64,000 nucleotides of DNA from Apostichopus parvimensis (GCA_000934455.1 KN882229.1:185280-249279); one strand, 5' to 3'; shown: positions 21,716 to 34,598, counted from the stretch's first letter. Translations and numbers: made by a program. Notes: generated by a model from the sequence alone, not told the origin.

Positions 21716-23490
21716 CAGTGTCGTATCCAATGGGGGGGCAGCTTGCCCCCCCCCCCCCGGCGAGATTCCGTGAAATGAATTCAAAATACTGTTGGCTTTC
21801 CGAGTTACCGCCTGCAATATTTGCTTTAAAATTTGTTAAACATTGCACCATTTTGCATCTAAGGACCTTTAATTATTCCAAAAATTCTCAAAGCGAAAGG
21901 GTTAATTTCCATGTTTGTATAACTTTGTTATCCACCTAATTAAATACCTAACTAAATATCGGAGAGACTAACCAAAAAAAAAGAAGATTGCTTGTGCTCC
22001 ACATAACTAAGTTGATTGAGTATATGATCCTTTAAAAACATATTACTTAAGAAAACGTTATTTTGCAACATTTTTGTCTGAAAACAACCCAAAATTGTTC
22101 GCACTCCGCGCGCTTTATCTTCGTATAGTAGTAGTTCGGTAAAATTGTTCTAAACCCGTTTTACCAGTCAAATGATGTCAATTCGGGGGTTTGTCCCATC
22201 TCAACTAAGTACCCCGCAAAGGAAGCAGGCCGCATGGGGTGGGGTGTAAACCCCCAGTCAAATATATGGAGGTACTGAAGTATCCTTCGGCATGGGCGGC
22301 GATCATGGGGGGATGGGACATGACCCCCCAATATTTTAGGTTGGGGGATATAGTATCTAATATCCCCCCCCCAATATTTGGTTGCATAGTTTTTATTTGT
22401 GGCTATAAATAGAAAATAATGCGTGAGATTATTTATCCAAATCATATTTGGCTAAAACTTCATCCAACACATGCTGCATGAGGTAAATGACACTTCGTGG
22501 TCGTTTTTTTGACCTGTGACCGTATAGCAAGTTGTCACTCATGATTACTATCATGATGTCTGTACATCTCCTGTGTATGAGGTTAAGTACGTACAATCAT
22601 ATATATGATCCACATCGATATGGGTTCACTGGGTTTCCATTTGGCCTGTTTCCTACAAGATTTCTAACCTCAGACGCGTAGCCAAGGGGGGGGGGGACGA
22701 AGGGGGCGACCGCCCCCCCCCCTCGAGCATATTTTGGGTATTTTTTTTTTATGATATCGCTAGTAAATTTAAAATAGAAAATGCTTAGATGCAACTTACA
22801 AGGCCTGGGAAGTGCCATTTCCAGCGGTCTGGGAGGCATTTTCGGCAAAAATTTTCTTTTAGCTTCGCGCCAACTCATGGTGGTGCTACGCTTAGATAGT
22901 TTACCTACAAGCTTAGCCGTCCCTTGGCAAATTCCTCGCTACGCGCCTGTCTAACCGTGTGAAAATTTTTACTAAATTTGACCTAAAAATGTGACAGACT
23001 TTCACAGAAAGTAGTTTTTACTTTTCTTCGAAAATGTAATGAAATTTCGTTTGCCGACAAAAAATGAAAATAGGGCTGTAGCAACCTTCGGCCCCGACTC
23101 TTCAAGGATTCTTTTCTTCTTATAATTGATAATCACCAGACAGCATCAGATTGCATCTAAGGACCCTCCATTATTCAACAATTTCTCAAAGCGAAAGGGT
23201 AATTAACAGTTATCGTATAACTTTATCTGTCTCAATAAAAAGCGTAAATATCGGTCAGACTAGCCAAAAATAAGTTTTGAACATAGATTTACTTATATAG
23301 TGCCAGATTGCATCCAAGGACCCTTAATTATTGAAAAATGTATAAAAAGGGAAGGGCCGAGACACCCCTCCTCGGGACACTATTTAATACTTTACTCCTA
23401 CTTTGTATGAAGTAAGCCGGTTCGCTCACGCTCGCAATAGGTACCATGTTCACCCCCCCCCCCTGGCACGAGACCCTGGATACGCCACTG
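21716..23490. mobile_element. hAT-like element, TIR CAGTGTCGTATCCA / CAGTGGCGTATCCA
   Basis: The left end CAGTGTCGTATCCA at 21716 and right-end complement CAGTGGCGTATCCAGGG at 23490 match. Flanking 8-mers are ACGGTGAT and ATAGTGAT (6 of 8 identical), fitting an old hAT insertion. The interior holds internally repeated blocks (TTGCATCTAAGGACC at 21855, 23153 and near 23308; AATTCTCAAAGCGAAAGGG at 21883 and similar at 23190), a G/C-tract palindrome near 22300-22380, and a second hAT element at 22671-22949. No transposase frame. Confidence 0.6.
22671..22949. mobile_element. hAT MITE (nested), TIR CAGRCGCGTAGC
   Basis: Left end CAGACGCGTAGCCAAGGGG, right-end complement CAGGCGCGTAGCGAGG. Flanks TCTAACCT (22663-22670) and TCTAACCG (22950-22957) give a 7-of-8 target duplication. 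It contains the family core AAGTGCCATTTCCAGCG and CGCTTAGATAGT. 279 bp, non-coding, inserted inside the element at 21716-23490, hence younger than it. Confidence 0.85.
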
Positions 23491-23499
23491 ATAGTGATG

Positions 23500-24910
23500 G
23501 CCATGACAGGTTGAGGTGGCCATTGGGGGGAAGCTCTTTCCTCCTGGGGTGACTAAGTTGTGCGAGACCACGCAGAACACCACTAGCAACACTATCCTAG
23601 GAGAACAACGAAATCAGGACCCCAGTATGTAATCATTCATTTTGTCATGCTAAAGTGTTGAACAGTGTACACACTACTGTGATGTGATTAGTTTTTATCA
23701 GATGACACACTGCATGCAAATAGTTTGTCCCTTGTATACATACTTTTCCTGTCTGGAAATAGTTCCCGTGACAAGTGTATGACACCGCACGTCTTACCAC
23801 AATTGATTGGACACGAAAAATGCTGCATTGAGATTTTCCCAACTTTAAATATATTGTATCATATCGCATGCATATGTACACTATTTAATTTCCCATCTGA
23901 TAGTGTTGTATCGCAATAGTGTGTACAGTATGTGCACTTTACAGTCACTCTCCAGTCTCCACCCCTACAGGCAAATACATGTACCTAAACATACCTCGAA
24001 GTCTTTGTAATATATCTGTTTCTCTTTGAAATAGAATGATAGGCTTCTCAGGACTGCAGTTCTTCTTGAAACGATATCCTGTCACATATAGGAGAAAAAC
24101 CCCTTTTTTTTTACAATTTTATTCTATTTTCCAAATGGGAGAAAAAGAAAAGAAAGAAAACCATTTTAAATTCATTATTCACGTCTCCAGATAGGCCTAG
24201 TTAATATATTTTTGTTTCAAACTTGCATTGGTTTCAACTTTCAATTCATAAAACTGTTTTACAGCATTTGGGAAACAAAATCTTTAAACAAAGTAATATG
24301 GGTTGATAGCTACAGTAGCCTACAATATTCCATATTACTAATATTTGTGAAAATAGACCAAGTATATCCCCACCACCCTTTTTCTAACCTTGCCAATTAC
24401 CCTGCTGAATACTTTACACAAACTGCTACTGCAGCCATGATGAAAACGTAAATGAGTGAAAATCTCAATTACCCGATGCCGACGGCACTGACAGCAATTG
24501 CCTTCGGTGCCCAGAATACTTGCTATGATGCCCCTTAGAATCAAGCTCAACTCACGGCAATTACTGCCTGCCCCCATTTTGGCCCTTCTGCCACCAAAGA
24601 CCGTAACTAATCAGGGCTGGAAAATTTTCCAGGCGAGTCAAAAAAGATTTTTGAGCAGAAAGTAGTGGCGAAGGCGCAGCCCGATTATCACCTGACCGGC
24701 AACAAATGTATTGTTTATATAAATGTTACACTATTAAGTATTATTCATTCTGTTTGATGTGATTATTATTACAGCTTTACAGTATGCAAACAACAAGTGG
24801 GTTTTAGTGTTTCTGGTTAGGGTATGTTGAAAACAGGTACGCATTATTAAATCGAGCCCGAGTTAGTACATTGGTTATATATAACCTCACGTATGGCTTG
24901 TGCTTAGCCT
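23500..24910. other. intergenic, nothing recognised
   Basis: No supported gene or repeat. Short open frames only. Confidence 0.35.
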
Positions 24911-24923
24911 AACGTTACTAACT

Positions 24924-25773
24924 CAGTGGCGTCGTGCCCATTGAATTTCTTGTAGGGCTTACGAGAAATCGGGCTTCTGTTGACTGCTTGGTCAATGGTT
25001 GTTGATATTCAGTCACACGAAACAGTTAAATAATTACTGGTTGATAACTAATGAACCAAATGTGCCATCATCGTTGAACAATATTATATATACGTAGTCC
25101 CAGAGTAAAGGCAACCCGTTACCTTTGCCAAAGTCAGTAAATTTTCCATGAAAAAATGGCAAATTTTTCTAAGCCTGTAACAAAGTTCGGAACTTCTTGC
25201 TTGCAATCAGTTCGCTAAAAGGTCCACCAGGATAAATTTTCCTCATGATCTGAAAGGTACTTTCGAAAAAATGAATAATAATAATCATTTCAAATACAGT
25301 CACAATTAACCTGCAAAATAACCACTTCATTATCGCACGTTTTAACTTAGGTTTCGCTACTTTCGCTTTTTCTGCCCATGTTTTCAAACGGCATAGCTCT
25401 TTCTTCACCCAGTCACCACTTCTCACGGGCATGGGCGGCGATCATGGATCAGCCAACACAAAAATGTTTCGATTTCTTAAATTTTGGGCGCTTCTGGGAG
25501 ACGAGGAAGTGGTAAATTGACGAATAAATGGCGATCACTCCCTTCGAGAATATTTCCCAAAATAAAAAATTGGCGGAAATTTTTATCAATTTTAGGGGTG
25601 TTGGTTACTGCCATAAGGCACGGGAAGTGCCGTTTCCTGCAATCTGAGGGGTCTGCCAGACGAAAAATTTGTTTGCACGCGGACCGCCAACCCGTGGTGG
25701 CGCTCCGCTTAGATAGTCATCACCTGCTCACGGGCCCCCCCCCCAAAAAAATTATTTTCGCACGACGCCCCTG
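24924..25773. mobile_element. hAT element, 850 bp, exact 8-bp target duplication
   Basis: TIRs CAGTGGCGTCGTGCC (left) and CAGGGGCGTCGTGCG (right, complement). The target duplication TACTAACT is exact at 24916-24923 and 25774-25781. The right half (25600-25725) carries the same core as the hAT MITEs at 22671 and 50233. It is non-autonomous: the short open frames do not resemble a transposase. Confidence 0.9.
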
Positions 25774-25784
25774 TACTAACTAAC

Positions 25785-26300
25785 ACTGTAACAGAAACAT
25801 TATGCTCTAGCCTAGCCTAACCGTTACTAGCACTAGTCTAAACCTAGAGCCTAGCCTAGGCAGTAACTCGTCGACACCTGTGAAGGCTGGGTGATTGTGA
25901 CTAGTCATTCAGTCTAGTCTGTGACCCAACTGAAAAACAAAAACTCACAAGAACAAAGATGGAGGCAGACTAGAAGTAGTTCTATGAGGATGAGATGTTG
26001 GTTATCAATCTTTGTAATTGTATCGAGGATTATTCTACCCCAGACTCGCGCGTCGTCACCAGTCCTCCACCACTAATATGCTATGTTGATTATGTCAATG
26101 TGACGCATGCATGATGCATTGCAATGCATATGATATGCGCCGTGAACGTACGTTCGTAACGTATGTGCCGAGTATTTTGGCGGTAATCATATGACCTTTG
26201 TACTGCATAGATTCCTACCTCAAGTCGTTTTCATTATTTAATTTATCATAAACTTCACAAGAACAAGTAAAGGGAAAACTAAGTTCATTCCGCTAGTCAG
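25785..26300. other. intergenic (intron) with CTAGCC-rich stretch
   Basis: CTAGCCTAGCC-type short repeats at 25807-25860 and clustered small palindromes at 26100-26165 (ATGCATTGCAATGCAT, GAACGTACGTTC). No coding segment seen. Confidence 0.4.
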
Positions 26301-26307
26301 GCTTTAC

Positions 26308-26555
26308 CAGAGGGATTTAAGTAAACTGGACATTTTTTCAAGTTCAAAGAAGTCCCTCCCTGGCAAGAGACTGACGCTACCAGTTGACCAGCTCTGAAAT
26401 ATGCACGGTCAACTAAGTGCTGCATGCTGTTTGTTGGCACCATGTTACCAGCTTCTCCAATGAACAATCCACATTCTTGGGGGCCATGGATTATTAACTG
26501 GCATAGCTCCGTGTTAATCCACCTTCATCCTGACCATCTTCACCAACAAATTTAC
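26308..26555 (-). CDS. HECT ligase (minus gene), GxxGG exon
   Basis: After acceptor CTTATATCACAG it reads GKFVGEDGQDEGGLTRSYAS, and in the adjacent frame HGPQECGLFIGEAGN, then RAYFRAGQLVASVSCQGG, ending at TCTG|GTAAAG. This is the HECT N-lobe start (usual F-GE-G-D-GGP-REFF) and the G-L-A-S--GG block. One base shift separates the two halves, and the GGP-REFF core is altered to GGLTRSY, so this copy is likely impaired. It joins the 28144 exon in phase. Confidence 0.7.
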
Positions 26556-26739
26556 CTGTGATATAAGAGATATTGAAGTACTTAAGTTTTATGATTAAAA
26601 AGAAAAAAACAGAGTAAAGACCCTGAATGTGGTTACTTTGCCATACAGCAAATCAAATAATTAATATTCCTTAAAGGATACTACTTTACCAGCAAAAATT
26701 ACAGTAGTAATTAATGTTTGAGTAATCACCATTTTTTTA

Positions 26740-27230
26740 GATATTGTTATTCACAAGGTTTTCAAGATTCTACCCCTGCTGACCTGAAGTGGCATTTCAC
26801 CTTACCCAAAATTGTGCTACAAGTTAGTACATTATAACACTACCCTGACATGTAAATAGGATCAGTATTGGTATTCATGATATAGAGTTCTTCAGATTTT
26901 AATATTTTGACTTCTGCTGAACCCAAGTGCCATTTGAAATCCACCAAGCATGATAGGACTTTTGAACTCAATGTGGGAAAAACTTATCCCAAATATGAGA
27001 TCTGTTCTAGTAACCTTTCTTGAAATTTGTGTACAATATTGTCCAGATTTACCGCCTCTGACCCAAAATAACCTTTGACCTGTACCACATACAATGGGGT
27101 TCTTGTACTCACTATAGCAAAGCTACATGTTAAATGTAAGATCTGTTGTTATCTATCTCAAGAGATGATGTTTTAAATGTTTGCCTCTGCTGATCTTAAA
27201 TGACCTTTCAGGTGCTTAACAATTATTTAA
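26740..27230. repeat. DR1-type dispersed tandem repeat array
   Basis: About four degenerate units of roughly 130-150 bp with TTCAC/TTTGAC, CCACCAAGCATGATAGG-type, ACCAAATATGAGATCTGTT-like and AAGGTTTT blocks. CCTTTGACC is kept at 27074. It lies in the intron of the minus HECT gene. Confidence 0.6.
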
Positions 27231-27284
27231 TGATAAGCAACAGTTATTTTTACAATGGGTTTGTGGGTGACAAACCCACATGAC

Positions 27285-27390
27285 TATGAGCCAGCCGGGA
27301 ATCGAGCCCAACCCAACACCTCCCGATTGCCAAGCCTAATTGCTTCAAATGCCAATGCCTTTATCTACTCAGCCACAGCACCGTTATATT
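27285..27390 (-). repeat. tRNA-derived SINE head or tRNA pseudogene
   Basis: On the minus strand GTGGCTGAGTAGATAAAGGC looks like an A box of a tRNA with a long variable arm (Leu/Ser type), and GGGCTCGATTCCCGG looks like a B box. The usual cloverleaf is disturbed (GGGTTGGGCTCG where GGGTTCGA is expected). More likely a SINE head than a working tRNA. Confidence 0.6.
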
Positions 27391-28143
27391 TCAAAGTTAC
27401 AACATTACATGATCTACCATGCAAATATGATCTCCCTTGATGATCTGGTTCCATTTATAGTTCTTTTTGTGATGCGATTCTCACATTGTTACTTCTGCTG
27501 ACCCCCAATGAGATAGCGTGTTTACAACCTAGAGCATCACATATGCCCACACATACACACATACCTGTTGGTAGAAACCATAAATGAAGAACATTGATAA
27601 GCCCGTTTTCAATATCCTGTCTTCATAGTCACTGTTAAATTAGTGTATGTGAACTGACACGAGATACAAGATCTTCCAAGATTTGTGATGCCAATTAGAA
27701 ATGTGAGAGTGCAAGGGTATTGCTGATTGATTTATGTGTGCCTATGTACAGATGGTTCAAGTACAAAACAACTTCATTTATTCAGTGAAGACAGTTTCAG
27801 GCTGTTAGGTAAACAGACCTTTCACATCCGTGAAAAGAATAGTGATTATCTACCATCTTCCAAGTCTGCAATTTTAGAACATTTTACTCCGTACAGTTCA
27901 GGTTATTAAGAAGGGTCTCAGATTTGAAACTCAAATAACCTGTCACATCCATTACAACAACACAGATTGTCTGCACATGAAAAGGTACCTATAAAACTTA
28001 GTTTAAACTTCCGGTAACTTTAACTGTTGAGGATATGTCTTTACAGGCCAAGGTGCAACACACACACACAGAGACAATCTACATAACCATCACAGATTCC
28101 TTTTGCGTTCAACAAGGAATCAATATTGAGAACACTTTCATAC

Positions 28144-28292
28144 CTTCCATTTGTTTTTAATGTGAAAGCTCTTCCTCTGCAGCTTTGTTAATGTCATTCC
28201 AGACATGTCTGCTCCGAATGATAATATTCTGTATATCCTCTCTAATCACTCTCTGTATATGTTCATCAAGGACAACTTGGAAAGGTTGGTCA
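28144..28292 (-). CDS. HECT ligase (minus gene), UIM-like / HECT-entry exon
   Basis: 149 bp, phase 2 in and phase 1 out. It reads DQPFQVVLDEHIQRVI, then IIIRSRHVWNDINKAAEEEL, a TAA, then KQME before AATGGAAG|GTATGA. DQP--(V)LDEHI matches DQPSLDARLQESL of the plus-strand gene, and RSRHVW corresponds to the basic RRRKIF that opens its HECT domain, so the two loci are paralogues. The in-frame TAA is flanked by conserved, correctly phased sequence. Confidence 0.75.
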
Positions 28293-28495
28293 CTGATGGA
28301 TTGATAAAAGAACTACGTGTCATACAACACTCAAATAATGTATGAAGAAGAACATAACAAAACCAAAGTGCCTTGTGGCTCTCTGGATGAAATATTTGCA
28401 AATAAAACATAGACATCACAAGAGAATGCACACGCACATATGTACATATATTTAATAGACAGATAACAATGAGTATCAGAACTATTGTCACTGAC

Positions 28496-28585
28496 CTGAC
28501 AATGTCTTCATTTGCAAGAGGAATTTCATCTTCTTCATAAAAGATGTCTCCCTCCGTTCCTGAGTTTAATATATCCATTAAAGTC
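28496..28585 (-). CDS. HECT ligase (minus gene), acidic exon
   Basis: 90 bp, open, acceptor TTTTCAAAG and donor GTCAG|GTCAGT. Encodes TLMDILNSGTEGDIFYEEDE then IPLANEDIV, an acidic linker that joins the DQP exon in phase (AG|T gives Ser). It occupies the position of the acidic/UIM linker in the plus-strand paralogue. Confidence 0.65.
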
Positions 28586-28599
28586 CTTTGAAAATAAAT

Positions 28600-29700
28600 G
28601 ATACAGCTTACATGTTTATAAATGAATGTCAAGAAGGCTTACATTTTCTTATTTCCACCTCTCTTCATCTATAGATGGGACAAATGTTATTGCCATGTTC
28701 ACTTAATTATTAACAAATGTCAAAACAACAAACAAGCAATAAAGAAACCAGAATGCAAAACTGCATTATGGTTTCGAGAGTGTAACGAGCAGTTTTCTTC
28801 CTGAATCCGAAGTATTGTATATTGACGTTGTACAACGTATTTGATCTTAGCAATACAGTGATAAGCAGCACGTGTGATTTGACAAACCATCAATTCACAA
28901 TGACACATGCTGTCCTGAAATGAGCATTGGCCTCAACCACAGGCTTCTTGTACTAAATGTGACATCCGTCCTTGTTGAAATATTGTGTAAAACATGGTCT
29001 TCACAAGTTTTACCCCTGGTGAACTAAAACAACTGTTGACCTTCTCTCACAACATTAGGCTTCTTTGCACACATACATACACACATTTGCCATCATGAGT
29101 GCAAAGGTTACGATTATAATTCTAACCAAAAACAGTAAACAGCTCTTCTTGTTGGTACAGAGAACTTTTTGTTAATACAAATTACTACAAAGGACAATTC
29201 AATGGAATATACAAGGTGACTGTGAGATTGGAACTTAGATTCACAGTACATCTGAGTAACAACTTACAATACACCCCTCCTGTGTTAACTACACAGACAG
29301 ATTACCACGCTTCACCTAAACAACCCTTGACAACACTAATGATTCCACCTAACTCAGCAACCCTGCCCAAACAGACCTAAAGGCTTTGATACTGAGCAAC
29401 TTGTAACAGAACAGCCAAACCTGAATAACAACTTGGGGCATTCTTCTACTAATGATAAAACTCATGACTCAATGAATATGAACCATGTAGGACCCAACAC
29501 ATATGACAACGAATCATCATCGTATAACTCCCTCACAGACTTTCAGCAGTATTATAGCACTGCATGAACCATTTAACCACATGAAAAGCCATCACGCAAA
29601 CGGTGGACAGCTCACACTACCCAGAACTTTGCACATATTCTATGCATATTCACAATGGTGCACAGTTATTACAGGATACACAAAACTTGACCCTGTTACA
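28600..29700. other. intron, nothing recognised
   Basis: No exon found. One DR1-repeat relic near 28920-29070. Confidence 0.35.
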
Positions 29701-29714
29701 CAAGGCTTTTAGAG

Positions 29715-30430
29715 TGATGCTCGCTGATATGAAATGACCTTTGACTGAAAAGACAATCTCAAGGTTATTTACTGACGACAAACTGAACCAAGTCTTAAGT
29801 TGTAACAACGGTTGCTTCTTGAGACAACATATTTACTTACTTTCAAAACTTTAGAGATACCGATCTGAAATAAGAACCATCACCTATTCCACATGGTCAT
29901 TGTACATCTCAAGTGTGTACAAACTTTTACCGAAATACCAAGTTTTAAGTTGAACTTCAAGCAACTTTCACTTCTTGAGATATCAATGTTTACAAGCTTT
30001 TTCACATTTGATCTCTGTTGATATAAAATTACCTTTTACCTCAATGAAAACAATTTGTCCATTTACTCACCAAGGGCTTGCTAATTACTAACTTGAAGTT
30101 GTAGCAACTATTGCAACCTGAGATAGTATGTTTGATCACAAGGTTTTCTGAACATAACCTCTGTTGACATTACATTCCCTTTGACATCCATGAAAAACAA
30201 TACTGATCTGTACTCCCTAGGACTACCTACATATTAAGTTTCAAGTTCTAGGACATTTTGCAACTTCAGAAATCATATGTTTACAAGGTTTACACTTTGA
30301 CCTCAGATGAACTTGAACCTCCATTAAAAATTATAGATTGTTTACTCACCAAAGGCTACCAACATACCAAGTTTGAAGGTAAATCACCTATTTTGGAAAT
30401 ATCGTGTTTACAAGCAGCATCACAGACACA
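29715..30430. repeat. DR1-type dispersed tandem repeat array, ~5 units
   Basis: Units start near 29732, 29870, 30020, 30165 and 30297 (about 130-150 bp apart), with order TGACCTTTGAC-like, AAAACAAT, TACTCAC, ACCAAGTTT-AAGTT, GATATC-TGTTTACAAG. Sequence between copies differs by roughly a quarter, so the array is old. Intronic to the minus HECT gene. Confidence 0.75.
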
Positions 30431-30449
30431 CTCATACAGGACTTAACTG

Positions 30450-33250
30450 CATGTATTCTCATTGCCTTCAGGAAGGAATTCAAATTGTATTTCCCTGAAT
30501 ACTAACATGGAATGCATAACACCGATTAACATAAAATCAAGGTAACGACATCATTCTTTGTGTTTGTGGTGTAATGCATGTGTAGCAATTTACTTGAAGG
30601 CCATAAATGAACCAATATGCTTGACGGTAAAAGGAATATCTCACATTGACAACTGGTGCACTTAACAGATCAGTAAGTTCCTCGCCCTAAGCGAAAAAAC
30701 AACAACAAACAAACCGAAAAGTAAAACACATTGTCATCATTGTTGACCAGAAGAGTGATCAGTAGGGTCACGTGCAACAAAAAATGAATTGAATGATACA
30801 AATGAAACAGACAAAAATTTATGTTTCATTGGAAATTGAAATTTCGGACAAGTGGTTCCTTCTTTTCTTTTCTAAAATAGCTGCTGTTTGACAATTGGAT
30901 CTTCAATTGTTCATTGTGTACACTATTTGCTATTTATACATTCACAAATGTCTGAATAATGTGTGTATGTTGGGCAGTAACTATTTCCTATTTTTTTTTT
31001 ACATCAACACACTAAGGAATTTCAGATCAAGTAGAATGGCGGTTATTGTCAACACAGGCAGTTACATTGCTCTGAAACAAAACTAAAACATGTGTAAAAC
31101 TATCCTAAATTGTAGTACTTTTTGCTTTCATTCTTTGCAACTCAAAAACAAATGTGGTGCAGACTTTCTCGAACACTGTAATGGATTGTACATGACTGTC
31201 CATTTATTATGAGGAGTTTACCAATGTTTAGTTTAAATCATTGCTAGCAAGTGTGATGTCAATTTGATGTGGTTACTGGCAACATTTCATCATCGGGCAC
31301 CAATACTTTAAAGCAAATTTTTCTCAAATTGTATGGGTGTTGAGATTTAATTAACTGTATGGTAATGGCACCATATCTAATGAGAAAGGAAACATGTATT
31401 CATCTATGTAATACTTATCAGCAGTGAGAGGACACGAAGCAACATTCGATAGTGTTTGAAAAGTTATTGGTACGTGTATCCCTATGGCAATTTCTCAACT
31501 TACATCACTTATGACATCAGTCTGATTCTCTGCTTTCGTTGAAGTCAGTGGAATGGTTGACCTGACGTATACTGCTCCCTGTCCAGCTAGGTGTTTAACT
31601 GCAATATTTCACCTCTGATGACCTTTAATGACCTTTGGCCAGCTTGTAGAATACGTTTACACATTATTATATCAACCTTATGTGAGTTGTCTTTTTCTTG
31701 ATTCTGCTGTTTAACCTGTCTTTGCTCACAATGACTTTTGATTTATATAAATTTTATGTTAGGCTAATTATAAGCTCCTTCATAAAAGAACTAACAAACA
31801 GTATTATTACACTGCCATAACAATGGGTTCTAACCGGCCAAATACCAAAATCTATCTATTTCATATAATTATATAGCGTAGAATTACACGTTAACCATGT
31901 TGTGTTTTCTTTCTAAAGTTTAGGGCTATTTGCAATCTATTTATAGGAGCAAGTTAATAGAATAAGATAAAAACAACCACCAGTCGTGTTTCTGTGATCA
32001 TTAAAAGACTTATCCTTTTTGAAAGATATATCCGGACTACGGACTTACATCAAAGAAGAAATCAACCACAGGACTGCATTTTCCTTGTATGCCCTGACAG
32101 AATTGTCAGAAGTTGGGCACAGGTATATAGCTCACCATGGAATATATAGGTGCAGCTACACAGGCAGAATGCACAGAAGGCTTCAGCCAATACCAGCATG
32201 CTATTGTAGAAATACAGCACTGATCCCCTGAATATTTTAGTATGTTATCATGATTATGTGCAGCACTTTGATGCTGAAATAGTGTGAAGTTAGGCCATGA
32301 TCAAGATTTCGGAAATTGGCTGGAGGTCTTCTTAAAAGTAATTCTTCAAATCAGTGGTGGAGTTGCGGTACATGCTAGGGTACCTTGTTTCCTCAACCAC
32401 CCGTTCCTCTACATATCTACTTCTAAAGAGATCCCTTTCGTAATATCACCAGCTATGATTTTGGCATAAGCATACTCCACTTGATTGCCTCCTCCCTTGG
32501 CCTATGCATTCTATAGAAATGCCAATTACAACTGCTACAACAACTGCTTAAAAGAACAGATGTAAGGTTTGGTAGGTTAATTTTAGCATTTTATCTCCTC
32601 ACTATATGCCAAGCCTTATGTAAGTATATACAATTAATTTTTAGTATGAGCACTCCCAAAATGTGTACAACTATAGTTATATAATTGTCTAGCTCATGTT
32701 TGCTCCCATACAAAAAGTTTAACTTATATTCCACAATCAGGCTATGTATGCTTCTTAAGTTTCCATTACATAATGATTACTCCATTTAACACTCAAAAAT
32801 GTGTTATCTATCTACAGACAATACCCTTTCACCGAACACGTAGGATGATGGTGCCCCTCAGAGAAACGTTGCTCAACTCCCACCCACCCCCGGGAACAAA
32901 AGGTGTTAGACTGTCGATGGTCAATCAGTGAATATGGTATTCATATTTTTAATTTTTTTCTATCCCTCCTCACTTGAGTCAAACGTTCCTTGGTGGGTGT
33001 TTATACAGTTCCTATGATCCCTTTGTGATTGATATCCTGTTTTAGTACAATTGGCCTGCTAGCCTACGGCAGACCAATGTACGCCTATAGACCTGAGTAT
33101 GGTGGGCTTAGCCGTTCCTCAAGATTGACGTATAGGCTACATGCAATTAGCATAAGCCTTGGCCCACGTACCATTTCTTTGATACGGTTCGAATCTCCGT
33201 GAACCTGACCGCCTCAATGATACACCGGTTCTGTCTTGGGGCGTCTGTCT
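30450..33250. other. long first intron of the minus HECT gene, nothing recognised
   Basis: I searched both strands for the missing SAM-like, N-terminal-domain and C2H2 exons of this gene and could not identify them. No repeat family recognised except a DR1 relic near 31610-31640. Confidence 0.35.
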
Positions 33251-33265
33251 TGACCATGAGCTTAC

Positions 33266-33549
33266 TGAAGGTCGAAAGAGCTCTGTTGGGTACTGGTGCC
33301 TTGCCTTGGCCGAGTACTGACGTTTGGCCTAGTTAGTATGGTATTACTAACGTTAGTCCTAGGCCTAGGTACAGGCCGGACTTGCTGCCCTTCACTTGAA
33401 GTTAGACGATCAGTACGCGCTGGTTGGGTTGTGGATACTGGGTTCTGTGTCAATTGGTTCACCGACGTCTTTGCCACCACCTGCTCTATTATACTTGAGA
33501 GCCTTTCGAACTGCTGCCTCATATCTCTGAATTCTAAGTGATCGGCCAT
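33266..33549 (-). CDS. first coding exon, minus-strand (HECT) gene
   Basis: ATG at 33549 opens 94 codons plus 2 bases, ending at CTTCA|GTAAGC. The protein begins MADHLEFRDMRQQFERLSSI, an amphipathic helix likely to coil, followed by a Thr/Pro/Arg/Gln-rich disordered stretch. Strand and position put it at the head of the HECT gene, but the exons linking it to 28585 are not identified, so membership is inference. About 1 kb divergent from the plus-strand start at 34599. Confidence 0.6.
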
Positions 33550-34598
33550 GATGTGTCTACTGAGTACTGTACTGAAGCGTTAGTCTAGTAGTGCGAACTG
33601 CACGGATACGGGCCGTACTACTGGACTTCCGCGGCACGGACTAGTCCGAACAACAATATATCTTAGTTAGCACTAACAGAGCTCCGTACTTTGTAAAGCA
33701 TATATATTTTTCTTACAGAATATATTTAACGNNNNNNNNNNNNNNNNNNNNNNNNNNNNNNNNNNNNNNNNNNNNNNNNNNNNNNNNNNNNNNNNNNNNN
33801 NNNNNNNNNNNNNNNNNNNNNNNNNNNNNNNNNNNNNNNNNNNNNNNNNNNNNNNNNNNNNNNNNNNNNNNNNNNNNNNNNNNNNNNNNNNNNNNNNNNN
33901 NNNNNNNNNNNNNNNNNNNNNNNNNNNNNNNNNNNNNNNNNNNNNNNNNNNNNNNNNNNNNNNNNNNNNNNNNNNNNNNNNNNNNNNNNNNNNNNNNNNN
34001 NNNNNNNNNNNNNNNNNNAAAGTACCGTTAAGGGGAAATACACATTTCCCCCTAACGTTTTGAACGTGAGTTTTACCAATATAACGTGATCCTGCACTCG
34101 GAAAAAGTATCACGTTGTGAAGAGGAGTCGATGTACTGCATATTCATGACATCGGAAAGATTTTCAAAGTCCCTGACGGGTACTTTTTTGCTTTGTTATG
34201 AAACAAGAAATATATCAGCTATGAAAAAAATTAACGGCAGGGGGAAACGTGGTTTTTTGGTGATATTTCTTGATTTTTATATAAATATTTGGATTATCTC
34301 TTGACATGCAGTACATAATAACATGCTTAACATCTCCGATAGTCCGATCGATTGCTTTTACCTGCTCTGAAACGGAAAACCCCCATATACCATTTTCGGC
34401 TGACCTATTTTCAACAGTCAAAACATGTATCTTTGTGCACATGCTCAGTATGCATTTAAACTTTTCCTGTACAGGATTGGAGGAACGGTACCGTACATCA
34501 TACATTATTCATATCATACTGTATACACTGATATATACAACGTCTAAGCAGTTGTTAACGTAAGAACTCCCTGGTCTTAGTGTTGTAGCGACGACGAA
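33550..34598. promoter_or_regulatory. candidate divergent promoter region
   Basis: Lies between start codons on opposite strands (33549 minus, 34599 plus). GC-richer near 33590-33650 (CGG/CCG words). No TATA box clearly placed. Interrupted by a 287-bp gap. Confidence 0.4.
33732..34018. other. assembly gap (N)
   Basis: 287 undetermined bases inside the divergent intergenic region. Confidence 1.

Noticed and set aside
21733-22740. G/C homopolymer runs as G-quadruplex or regulatory sites
   Set aside because: They are parts of hAT-type element ends that recur with the family and vary in length like homopolymer slippage.
27285-27390. A functional tRNA gene on minus
   Set aside because: A and B box-like words are present, but the cloverleaf does not close and the B box is altered; a SINE head or pseudogene is likelier.
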